Assembly (NCBI GenBank): GCA_012838305.1
Contig: DUPN01000036.1
Span: 1-44,813 of the forward strand
DNA length: 44,813 bases
Reading direction: 5' to 3'
Source of the DNA: Bacillota bacterium
Lineage (GTDB): Bacteria; Bacillota; Limnochordia; Darwinibacteriales; Darwinibacteriaceae
A program made the translations under genes and the position numbers. Numbering within the stretch: position 1 is the first letter of the stretch; each line of letters starts with the position of its first letter. Below the pieces are notes generated by a model, which saw only the letters and a list, made by a program, of their open reading frames with translations, was not told the DNA's origin and made no database searches. Positions 38,374 through 44,813 of this stretch are shown here, one piece after another.

Positions 38374-39357
38374 TCATTCGTATCGAATCCTCGGATTCAC
38401 AAAGGCGTAACACACGTCCACCAGTAGGTTGACGAGTGTAAAAATGATGGCCATCATTAAAACGCCGCCTTGAACTAAGGGAAAGTCGCGCTGGGTAATG
38501 GCATTGATCACAAGCCGACCAACGCCCGGCCAGGCAAAAACCGTTTCGGTTACCACCGCGCCCCCAAGCATCGCTCCGAACTGAATCCCCACCACTGTAA
38601 TGACGGGCATTAGGGCATTGCGCAGCGCGTGTTTCACAACCACAACACCCCGCTTCAAGCCCTTAGCCTCGGCAGTGCGAATATAGTCCTTGCCCAATAC
38701 CTCCAGCATACTGGAACGGGTTAACCTGGCAATAATCGCCATCATACTAGTTCCCAACGCAACGGCTGGCAGCAAGAGATGTGAAAAGGCCTTGAGTAAT
38801 TCGTCCGCCCGAAACTGGGTAATTAGGGTCCACAGACCGTTCAGGACAGTGGCGTCGCGGCCAAACATTGGCAGCCAACTCACATTAAGCGCCACATAGG
38901 AGAGGAGTACGAGGCCTAACCAAAAACCAGGCATAGACACACCGAGGAGTGAAACAACCATGGTCAAATAGTCCCATAGCGAACCCCGCTTGGTTGACGC
39001 AAAGAGGCCTAAGGGAATTCCTAAAATAATAGCAATAATGACCGACACAATGGCCAATTCAATTGTGGCGCCCAGCCTCTCAAATATCAACTGACTAACA
39101 GGTATTGTCTGCCGGATGGACACGCCCAGATCACCGCGTATCGCCCTGCTGAACCAACGGAAATACTGCACAGGAAGGGGTTTATCAAAACCATACACGG
39201 CATGGAGCCGTTCTACATCCTCAGCAGTTGCTTCTTCTCCCAGGAGCATACGCACTGGGTCGCCGGGAGCCAAATGGCCCAAAAGAAAAACGATGATGGA
39301 AACACCAATTAGCAGGGGTATCATTTGGATGAGGCGTCGAATAATGTAACGAAACAT
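38374..39357 (-). CDS. Dipeptide/oligopeptide ABC transporter permease, DppB-type
   Basis: 327-residue permease. The N-terminus MFRYIIRRLIQMIPLLIGVS and HLAPGDPVRMLLGEEAT are hallmarks of DppB/OppB. The core includes DLGVSIRQTIPVSQLIFERLGATIELA, the EAA-like TAEAKGLKRGVVVVKHALRNAL and the C-terminal VTETVFAWPGVGRLVINAITQRDFPLVQG. Six membrane helices are predicted. It follows the binding-protein gene, separated by a hairpin, the same organisation as in the sugar transporter operon of this window. Confidence 0.94.
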   Translation of the reverse strand: MFRYIIRRLIQMIPLLIGVSIIVFLLGHLAPGDPVRMLLGEEATAEDVERLHAVYGFDKPLPVQYFRWFSRAIRGDLGVSIRQTIPVSQLIFERLGATIELAIVSVIIAIILGIPLGLFASTKRGSLWDYLTMVVSLLGVSMPGFWLGLVLLSYVALNVSWLPMFGRDATVLNGLWTLITQFRADELLKAFSHLLLPAVALGTSMMAIIARLTRSSMLEVLGKDYIRTAEAKGLKRGVVVVKHALRNALMPVITVVGIQFGAMLGGAVVTETVFAWPGVGRLVINAITQRDFPLVQGGVLMMAIIFTLVNLLVDVCYAFVNPRIRYE

Positions 39358-39387
39358 CGAGACAACCCACTCCTTTACTTAAACCGA

Positions 39388-39417
39388 GGATACCAGGTGT
39401 GAGAACACCTGGCATCC
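39388..39417 (-). repeat. Intergenic stem-loop between peptide-binding protein and permeases
   Basis: CCAGGTGT (39393-39400) pairs with ACACCTGG (39405-39412), extended by GGAT/ATCC arms. There is no T-run on the minus strand, so it is more likely an mRNA stabiliser or attenuating pause than a full stop, as at 12255-12293. Confidence 0.65.
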
Positions 39418-39447
39418 TGCGAAGAATACATTCTTATCAAGTGTTGT

Positions 39448-40965
39448 TTACTTGTTCTTGGTCATGAGGTGGGCATTTTGCCATGCTGCTGCACCGTAAG
39501 GATGAACCTCCCAGTTTCCAATGTAAGGATGGTGGAGGCCGACTTCTTCAGTGTAGTTGATGAACCCATAGGGAACCTCACGTACTACAATTTCCTGTGC
39601 TTCACGATAGACGTCCAGGGACTCCTGGGATTCCTGGGGAACCATCCGGCCCCGATCCAACAGATAGTCTACTCGTTCGTTGGAATACTTGCCGTAGTTG
39701 TTGGAACCATTGGTGTGGAACTGTCGAATCATGGCCCGGTCCGGATCAAGCTGACCTGACCAACCCAGGATGAAGATGTCAAAGTCATCGGTTTCTTGAA
39801 TCCGAGCGAGATAGGCGCCCCACTCTTCGATGGTGACTTCCACATTGATTCCAGCCTGCAGGCATTCATACTGCAGAATCTCTGCAATCCGAATACGATC
39901 AGGGTTTTCATTGGTGAAGAGTCGGAGACTGATTTCGCCTGGTCCGTAGCCAGCTTCTCTCAGCAATTCCTTAGCTTTTTCGGGATTGTATTCATAGCGC
40001 TGTACATTCTCGTTAAACCAGGGCAAGGACATGGATACTGGGCCAATACCAGGCATTCCAATACCATTGAGTACGTTCGCTACGATACCTTCACGATGGA
40101 TTAGATAGCTGATGGCCTGACGGACGCGTACATCGGACAGGAACCCAACCTTGGTGTTAAAGCCAAGATAGTTGTAGCCTGTTCCAGGTGTTCTTTGCAC
40201 GACGTACCTGGGATCCTCTTCAAGCCGTCCAATTTCTTGGGCCACCATGCCGCCTTGATAGATGTCGATTTCGCCAGCTTCAAAGGCCAAAAGACGGGTG
40301 GAGTTCTCGGGAATGGCGCGGAAAATGAGGTTGGGAATATTAGGCCGTCCGCCCCAGTATTCTTCATTTTCTACCAAGACCATGCGGTCATCACGTGTCC
40401 AGGAAACGAACTTGTAGGGACCCGTTCCAATAGGGCTCTGACGAAAATCTTCCCGGTCACCGTCATGCTTTGGTGTGATGGGCATACGGGCGATATTGTT
40501 CATCAGAAACGCATTGGGTTGGCTTAAGTGGAAAATGACTTCGTAATCATTAACCACTTCAATTTCGCCAATGTCGGCATAAAGACCCATGTTGAGAGCT
40601 CCGTTGGCGGGATCAAGTACCCACTCATAGGTATACTTGACGTCTTCGGCTGTAAAGGGCACTCCGTCATGCCATTTAACGCCTTCGCGAAGTTTGAACC
40701 AAAGAGTCATGGTGTCTTCACTTACTTCCCACTCTGTGGCCAAAGCAGGCTGGAGCTCCATGTTCACAGCGAATTTCACTAAGGATTCACTGATCACGTT
40801 AATTCTCTCAAACGATGGCACGTCCGTCTCCAGCCTAGGATCGAGACCGATTGCCTCTGCCCCGGAGCCAATAACCAAGGTATCGTTGTTAGCCCCTGCA
40901 ACCGCGCTAAATGCAAATACCGCCAGTAGCGCGATGGCAATCAATACACTATTTCTTCTAACCAT
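39448..40965 (-). CDS. Peptide ABC transporter substrate-binding protein (SBP_bac_5 family)
   Basis: 505-residue extracytoplasmic binding protein. Residues 1-25 form a signal peptide (basic start, IAIALLAVFAFSAVAGA) without a lipobox Cys. The mature chain carries family-5 motifs: LDPRLETD, LATEWEVSEDTMTLWFKLREGVKWHDGVPFTAEDVKYTYE (signature), ANAFLMNNIARMPI, GTGPYKFVSW, FNTKVGFLSDVRVRQAISYLIHREGI and FILGWSGQLDP. It binds oligopeptides or related ligands. AAAGGAG lies seven bases before ATG 40965, next to a run of ten A. First gene of the operon; no clear promoter was found in 40966-41060. Confidence 0.94.
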   Translation of the reverse strand: MVRRNSVLIAIALLAVFAFSAVAGANNDTLVIGSGAEAIGLDPRLETDVPSFERINVISESLVKFAVNMELQPALATEWEVSEDTMTLWFKLREGVKWHDGVPFTAEDVKYTYEWVLDPANGALNMGLYADIGEIEVVNDYEVIFHLSQPNAFLMNNIARMPITPKHDGDREDFRQSPIGTGPYKFVSWTRDDRMVLVENEEYWGGRPNIPNLIFRAIPENSTRLLAFEAGEIDIYQGGMVAQEIGRLEEDPRYVVQRTPGTGYNYLGFNTKVGFLSDVRVRQAISYLIHREGIVANVLNGIGMPGIGPVSMSLPWFNENVQRYEYNPEKAKELLREAGYGPGEISLRLFTNENPDRIRIAEILQYECLQAGINVEVTIEEWGAYLARIQETDDFDIFILGWSGQLDPDRAMIRQFHTNGSNNYGKYSNERVDYLLDRGRMVPQESQESLDVYREAQEIVVREVPYGFINYTEEVGLHHPYIGNWEVHPYGAAAWQNAHLMTKNK

Positions 40966-41067
40966 TTCAACACTCCTTTTTTTTTTTCCTGCCCATCTGA
41001 AATGGTAATTCCACGCTTAGGGCAAATGTCCTTCCCCATTCTACGTTTTTCGCCTAAAAACCCAAAG

Positions 41068-41091
41068 AACTCAACCAAAGGCAGTTGAGTT
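41068..41091 (-). terminator. Hairpin downstream of the HTH/DUF2975 genes
   Basis: AACTCAAC (41068-41075) and GTTGAGTT (41084-41091) form a perfect 8-bp stem about 20 bp after the HTH gene stop. On the minus strand CTTTGGGTTTTT follows, so termination is likely although the T-run is interrupted. On the plus strand a TTTTTTT run also follows after CCGGCTG. Confidence 0.6.
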
Positions 41092-41113
41092 CCGGCTGTT
41101 TTTTTCGTTATTT

Positions 41114-41350
41114 TTAAAACAAGCTTCCGCTTGCAGAGGGTTCGTTCTCGTCCTCGTACTCCAAGATGTCACCTGGCTGGCACTGGAGCACTTCGCAAAT
41201 GGCGTCAAGAGTACTGAAGCGTATAGCCTTGACCTTGCCCGTCTTTAGCTTCGATAGGTTCACATTGGAGATGCCCACCCGGTCCGCGAGGACATTGAGG
41301 GGCATTTTCCGATCAGCCAAGATGCGATCTAAGCGGACAATGATGGCCAT
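41114..41350 (-). CDS. Small XRE/YozG-type helix-turn-helix regulator
   Basis: 78-residue DNA-binding protein: IIVRLDRILADRKMPLNVLADRVGISNVNLSKLKTGKVKAIRFSTLDAICEVLQCQPGDILEY is a single Cro/cI-like HTH domain. It follows the DUF2975 membrane gene by 12 bp. HTH-DUF2975 pairs are a recurrent two-gene module in Firmicutes, where the HTH protein probably autoregulates and the membrane partner modulates it (known association; mechanism not settled). The promoter upstream has two identical 9-bp repeats suitable as its binding sites. The acidic tail is short. Confidence 0.9.
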   Translation of the reverse strand: MAIIVRLDRILADRKMPLNVLADRVGISNVNLSKLKTGKVKAIRFSTLDAICEVLQCQPGDILEYEDENEPSASGSLF

Positions 41351-41362
41351 GAGCAGCCCTCC

Positions 41363-41971
41363 CTAGATCGTTTCATCGACTTCTTGCTGCAAATGGCACC
41401 CGTAGGCGAAAACGCCCGCGAGAACAATAAGCAAAAAGGCGACGAAAATGAGATTGGCATGGGGAGAGTAGACGGCAGAGAACCCTTGGAGGTCAAAGGT
41501 GCGAATCACTTGCGAGGTGACCCAAACGTTGACGGCAGGGATCACAAAGGCCGACAACATGACAGCCCATGAGATATTCAGAATACGTTTCCGATTCCGT
41601 AAATCAAATGGCTGTTTGATCACGACGCTGTGGATAATCGTCTTTAGGTTCCCCAGGACCAAGCGAAGTATCAGGGCATAGACGATGGCTGCCCCAGCTA
41701 TGCTCGTATAGATGCCCCTCAGGTTGACGTTGGCCTTGACTGCCGTAGGACTGATCGTATAACGCAAGGTCCCGTTGAACTCAAAGGAAAGCCTGGCCAA
41801 ATCCGATCCCTCACCGCTGAAGTACTGGTCCGGAGCCAAGATAGTAAAGGCGACGAAACAGACCAGTGCCACCAGAATCACTAGCAGCGCGATGTTAAAC
41901 ACCTGTACAACCTGGCCGAGCGGTCCAGCAAATTTCTCCAATCGTTCCATCTCACCGTTGACTAACGCCAT
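41363..41971 (-). CDS. DUF2975 family membrane protein
   Basis: 202-residue membrane protein with four predicted helices at about residues 22-46, 88-108, 130-152 and 172-194. The first and second are separated by a 40-residue external loop containing FEFNGTLRYTISP. The layout and the gene pair with a YozG-type HTH regulator identify DUF2975. The C-terminus has FAYGCHLQQEVDETI, the usual ending of the family, where a 'G..LQ.E.D.T' pattern precedes the stop. It is transcribed from a TTGACT-N17-TACGAT promoter at 42002-42030. Role unknown. Confidence 0.87.
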   Translation of the reverse strand: MALVNGEMERLEKFAGPLGQVVQVFNIALLVILVALVCFVAFTILAPDQYFSGEGSDLARLSFEFNGTLRYTISPTAVKANVNLRGIYTSIAGAAIVYALILRLVLGNLKTIIHSVVIKQPFDLRNRKRILNISWAVMLSAFVIPAVNVWVTSQVIRTFDLQGFSAVYSPHANLIFVAFLLIVLAGVFAYGCHLQQEVDETI

Positions 41972-42001
41972 AGCCCTCGCCTCCGCACCTTATTTGCTCC
42001 T

Positions 42002-42053
42002 ATCGTAGCACACGGCTTATCGTTAGTCAACTATTTTTTAATGTTTATCGTTA
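42002..42053 (-). promoter_or_regulatory. Promoter of the DUF2975/HTH operon with two TAACGATAA direct repeats
   Basis: Minus strand TTGACT (42025-42030), 17 bp, TACGAT (42002-42007). The 9-mer TAACGATAA occurs at 42017-42025, between -35 and -10, and again at 42045-42053, upstream of the -35, 28 bp apart. The nearby HTH protein is the obvious candidate to bind both. Confidence 0.7.
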
Positions 42054-42102
42054 ATTAGTATCCAGCGCTCTCCTGGTCAATACCCCGACTCGTCCCCTTC
42101 GA

Positions 42103-43032
42103 TTACCCGGGTTCCACGGGGTCGTAGTGGATAATCAGGTGAATTCCATCGTTGTCCAAAAGATCCCTCTCGATTCTGTCGATGATGTCGTGGGTAACCA
42201 AGGGCTCCCAATCACTTGGCATCTCCACATGTGCACTCACGTAGCGGCGATCGGGACCATAGTCATGGATAATCAGGTCATGGAGGCCGAGCACGCCTTG
42301 ATAGGATGCGATCTTCTCTGAGATGTACTGCACCAGCTCTGGCGACGGTGCCTCACCCACTAGGGGGCTGATAGTCTCCCTCACCAGGCCGATCCCGTTA
42401 TAGATGATAAAAAGGGCAACGCCTAGGGCGGCCAGTCCATCCAGGGCAACGCCAGTCAAATGAGACACAACCGCACTAAGAAGGACGGCTCCTGTGGCCA
42501 GTGCGTCGTTTCGACTGTCCACCGAGACAGCCTTGAGGACGGACGAGCCGATTTTGATGCTCAAAGCTCCATAGAACATGGCCATCCATATTTTGATTGC
42601 CAGGGACAATCCGAGCACGGTGATGATCAAAACCCCAAACTCCACAGGGCTGGGGGCAATGATCTCCGAAATTCCTCCTCTGGCCAGCTCAACGCCTACC
42701 ACGAGTACCAAGACGGCCACAGCTAACCCAGCAATGTATTCGTAACGTCCGTGACCATGGGGATGCTCTTCGTCGGCCTTCTTGGCTGCCATCCTAAAAC
42801 CTGCCACGGTAATCACCGAACCCAAGGCATCCATGAGATTATTCGCACCGTCGGCAACCACCGCAATGCTTCCGGTTAACAATCCTGCAGTAATCTTGCC
42901 AACCACAAGCAGCAAGTTGATGCCAATTCCCATCCAGCCCGCAACTCTCCCTAAAGCATTGCGCGTCTCCGGATCCTTGGTATCCTGGAAGCTGCTAACC
43001 AGGCGACGAAGCAGCCATTTTTCCAATATCAC
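42103..43032 (-). CDS. Cation diffusion facilitator (CDF) metal exporter
   Basis: 309-residue divalent metal efflux protein with six helices and a C-terminal cytoplasmic metal-sensing domain (residues 215-305, ending HDIIDRIERDLLDNDGIHLIIHYDP). Helix 2 has VVADGANNLMDALGS, so the transport-site motif is NxxxD rather than the HxxxD or DxxxD common in zinc and manganese carriers. HPHGHGRYEYIAG follows helix 2-3, as in all CDFs. Helix 5 carries SVDSRNDALATG (DxxxD-type). Substrate could be Zn, Mn, Co or Fe. GTG 43032 directly follows the methyltransferase stop, so it is the third gene of the IMPase-methyltransferase-CDF operon. Confidence 0.9.
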   Translation of the reverse strand: MILEKWLLRRLVSSFQDTKDPETRNALGRVAGWMGIGINLLLVVGKITAGLLTGSIAVVADGANNLMDALGSVITVAGFRMAAKKADEEHPHGHGRYEYIAGLAVAVLVLVVGVELARGGISEIIAPSPVEFGVLIITVLGLSLAIKIWMAMFYGALSIKIGSSVLKAVSVDSRNDALATGAVLLSAVVSHLTGVALDGLAALGVALFIIYNGIGLVRETISPLVGEAPSPELVQYISEKIASYQGVLGLHDLIIHDYGPDRRYVSAHVEMPSDWEPLVTHDIIDRIERDLLDNDGIHLIIHYDPVEPG

Positions 43033-43914
43033 TCACCTACTCTCAGCTTGCTGATGGGCAAAAACACGTTCTGTGGCGCTCTTTACGTAGGTTTCGTCAA
43101 TATCTACCCCAAGGAAGTAGCGGCCGCTTTGCAGAGCCGCTACACATGTGGTTCCACTTCCGCAGAAGGGGTCAATTACGACATCATCGGCATAGGAATA
43201 GAGTTGGATCAAGCGAGAGGGGAGCTCCAGGGGAAAAGGCGCAGGATGGTTCACTTTCTTGGCCGATTCGGCTCCAAAGGTCCAGATGCTCTTGGTATAT
43301 TCCAAGAACTCATCCCGACCGATGGTGCTCTGCTTTTTCCCTTTTTCCCTGCGGCCAAAGGAGAGTTTCGAATACACCAGGATGTACTCATGAACGTCCC
43401 GCAGAACAGGATTGGAAGCCGACCGCCAACTTCCCCAAGCGCAGGAGCCGCCGGCACTGGCCCCCTTATCCCAAATAATCTCTCCTCGCATCAAAAAGCC
43501 CAGATCCAGCATAATCCCATTGATCATCTGGTTCAGGGGAAGATAGGGTTTGCGGCCCACATTGGCCACATTAATGCAGGCCCGCCCCCCAGGCACCAAA
43601 ACCCGGTAAATCTCCTTCATCACATCATGAATCAAGGTCAAATAGTCGTCCTGACTCAAGTCGTCCTCATAGTCCTTGCCCACATTATAGGGGGGTGAAG
43701 TAATCATCAGGTGGACAGAGTTGGCCGGGAGAAAATCCAGATTCCTGGCATCGCGATGATAGATCGCGTTCAAAAACTGGGGAGAAATGGCATTGATCTC
43801 CTCCTCAGCGCACTCGTACTCTCTCTGCCCTTGGTAGAGTTTGCGCCCATAGAACCGAGACGCATCATGACTTTCCCGTGCAGACGAGCCAAAACTCCGG
43901 GTCTTTGTGCTCAT
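43033..43914 (-). CDS. Beta-type site-specific DNA methyltransferase (amino-methyltransferase), orphan
   Basis: 293-residue DNA methyltransferase that adds a methyl group to an exocyclic amino group (N4-cytosine or N6-adenine). The catalytic motif IV is ITSPPYN at about residues 71-77, and the SAM motif I is DPFCGSGTT near residue 257. The order IV before I makes it beta class. TSPPY favours N4-cytosine, but this is not decisive. An unusual 55-residue N-terminus precedes the first core segment (AIYHRDARNLDFLP). No restriction endonuclease is nearby. Its ATG overlaps the IMPase stop by 4 bp (ATGA), so it is translated together with a metabolic enzyme. Confidence 0.9.
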   Translation of the reverse strand: MSTKTRSFGSSARESHDASRFYGRKLYQGQREYECAEEEINAISPQFLNAIYHRDARNLDFLPANSVHLMITSPPYNVGKDYEDDLSQDDYLTLIHDVMKEIYRVLVPGGRACINVANVGRKPYLPLNQMINGIMLDLGFLMRGEIIWDKGASAGGSCAWGSWRSASNPVLRDVHEYILVYSKLSFGRREKGKKQSTIGRDEFLEYTKSIWTFGAESAKKVNHPAPFPLELPSRLIQLYSYADDVVIDPFCGSGTTCVAALQSGRYFLGVDIDETYVKSATERVFAHQQAESR

Positions 43915-44681
43915 CTGTCCACCTCCGACAGCAAACGCACCAGGCCTTCATGGATCAAACCGTTCGAAGCACAGATTTCCCGGCCAAAGGTACGGAAGGT
44001 CTGTCCCTGACAAGAAGTGACTTTGCCTCCGGCTTCCCTAACAATGATGCTGCCTGCAGCTATATCCCAGGGTTCCAGAGAGCGTTCCCAAAACGCATCG
44101 AGGCGGCCTGCCGCCACTTGACACAAGTCCAAAGAAGCCGCTCCCAAGCTGCGTACTCCCTGGGTGATGAGGTTCGCCCTCGCAAACGATGCCAGATTGT
44201 TCTCTTCTGCCGTATCAATGTTATAGGGGAAACCTGTGGCCAAAAGGCTCTGCTCCAGCGTGGACTGGGCCGAGACCGAAATCTTCCTGCCATTCAGAAG
44301 GGCACCGCTTCCCTTTTCCGCTGCAAAGCACTCCTTGGTCTGGGGGTTATACACCACACCGAGGACCACATCGTCCCCGCGGAGCAATCCTAAGGACACT
44401 GCAAAATAGGGGAACCCATGGGCGAAATTGGTGGTGCCATCCACAGGATCGATCACCCAAAGATAGTCGCTGGACCCCTCCACTTGGGTTCCCTCTTCCC
44501 CCAAAACACCATGGCGGGGAAATAGCCTTTCCAGCTGCTGAACGATGAACTCCTCGGCCGCGCGATCCGCATCGGTTACCAGGTCAATTCTTCCTTTATG
44601 TTCAACGGTGACACCGGAGGAGAGTTTTTCATTCAAAATCTCTCCTGCGGCGAGAGCTATGTCTATGGCCCTTTTGATCAC
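43911..44681 (-). CDS. Inositol monophosphatase family protein (SuhB-like)
   Basis: 256-residue Mg2+-dependent phosphatase of the IMPase/FBPase superfamily. Metal-site residues are visible in GEEG (Glu62/Glu63), WVIDPVDGTTNFAHGFP (Asp78, Asp81) and the C-terminal PWDIAAGSIIVREAGG. It may hydrolyse inositol-1-phosphate, a sugar phosphate, fructose-1,6-bisphosphate, or 3'-phosphoadenosine phosphates; sequence alone does not decide. The start is GTG 44681, eight bases after AGGAGG. First gene of the operon with the DNA methyltransferase and CDF transporter. Confidence 0.93.
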   Translation of the reverse strand: MIKRAIDIALAAGEILNEKLSSGVTVEHKGRIDLVTDADRAAEEFIVQQLERLFPRHGVLGEEGTQVEGSSDYLWVIDPVDGTTNFAHGFPYFAVSLGLLRGDDVVLGVVYNPQTKECFAAEKGSGALLNGRKISVSAQSTLEQSLLATGFPYNIDTAEENNLASFARANLITQGVRSLGAASLDLCQVAAGRLDAFWERSLEPWDIAAGSIIVREAGGKVTSCQGQTFRTFGREICASNGLIHEGLVRLLSEVDR

Positions 44682-44754
44682 AATATATACCTCCTATCTC
44701 AATATTTGAAGCATATCTATGGATTACTCCATCTTTCTCAATATCTCATAATGT

Positions 44755-44780
44755 CAACATGTCACATGTGTTTCGCCGGT
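44755..44780 (-). promoter_or_regulatory. Possible promoter/operator region of the IMPase operon
   Basis: Minus strand TTGACA stands beside ACATGT-G-ACATGT type repeats (plus strand 44756-44769 includes ACATGTCACATGT). A matching -10 is not convincing. The repeated ACATGT could be an operator, but only this one instance is seen. Confidence 0.35.
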
Positions 44781-44813
44781 ACTATCCTAAACTCACCCTA
44801 TCATGGCTCACTG

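Noticed and set aside
1-44813. Search for CRISPR arrays, tRNA genes, insertion sequences, integrases and toxin-antitoxin pairs.
   Set aside because: No regularly spaced repeats, cloverleaf sequences, transposase motifs or typical toxin genes were seen. The HTH/DUF2975 pair is a regulator-membrane module, not a toxin system.

Overview
The window looks like a chromosomal segment of an anaerobic, Gram-positive-lineage (Firmicutes/Bacillota) bacterium of medium G+C content. Three things suggest that it has two membranes, as in Limnochordia/Hydrogenisporia-like or other diderm Firmicutes. A 998-residue protein (4792-7788) ends in a POTRA-plus-Omp85-like beta-barrel. Both ABC-transporter binding proteins carry signal peptides without a lipobox. 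The surrounding genes (c-di-AMP riboswitch, DUF2975/HTH pair, NifX/MinD-ferredoxin cluster, CapA, CNNM protein, NYN-type RNase) are typical of Firmicutes. The taxonomic call is inference. I saw no tRNA, rRNA, CRISPR array, insertion sequence or phage gene.

Layout. (1) 176-3510, minus strand: a complete operon with promoter and terminator, encoding a DUF5320 protein, a DUF134 sigma-like regulator, two NifX-like proteins and two MinD-type ATPases with inserted 2x[4Fe-4S] domains. Its promoter carries two GRCATATGTC boxes. The same promoter design recurs 21 kb away in front of an Mrp/NBP35 ATPase (23945-24754), so the two loci probably form one regulon. (2) 3524-4672: rifamycin ADP-ribosyltransferase (arr) and a membrane protein. 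(3) 4792-7788: the Ntn-hydrolase (C45)-TPR-POTRA-barrel fusion. (4) 8020-16539: a sucrose locus with LacI regulator, sucrose phosphorylase, sugar-binding protein, two permeases, GH32 invertase and fructokinase. Two near-identical LacI-type operators overlap the -35 boxes of its two promoters. (5) 17044-25649: an assortment of single genes (serine hydrolase, DUF3788/DUF3795, CPBP protease, M23 peptidase, methyltransferase, acetyltransferase, YibE/F, Mrp, polysaccharide deacetylase). (6) 25845-31260: beta-CASP nuclease-like hydrolase, amino-acid permease, a c-di-AMP riboswitch in front of a 54-residue zinc-ribbon protein, an unknown coiled-coil protein, and a LysM/Sm-like pair. (7) 31331-34789: CNNM/CorC-type protein with a 50-residue ORF upstream, and CapA. 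(8) 34786-37401: a TetM/EF-G-like translation GTPase fused to a C-terminal NYN/Rae1-type endoribonuclease domain. (9) 37477-40965: peptide-binding protein and two Dpp-type permeases, without ATPases. (10) 41068-44681: HTH/DUF2975 pair with its own promoter and repeats, then an IMPase - DNA methyltransferase - CDF transporter operon.

How the parts fit together. The sucrose locus is self-contained: import, phosphorolysis or hydrolysis, then fructose phosphorylation, all under one LacI protein, with the transport ATPase supplied from elsewhere. The NifX/MinD/Mrp regulon looks like metal or Fe-S cofactor handling in a genome stretch with no nitrogenase genes. The most unusual objects are the outer-membrane Ntn-hydrolase fusion, the translation GTPase-RNase fusion, the two-locus CATATG regulon and the riboswitch that serves only a tiny zinc-ribbon gene.
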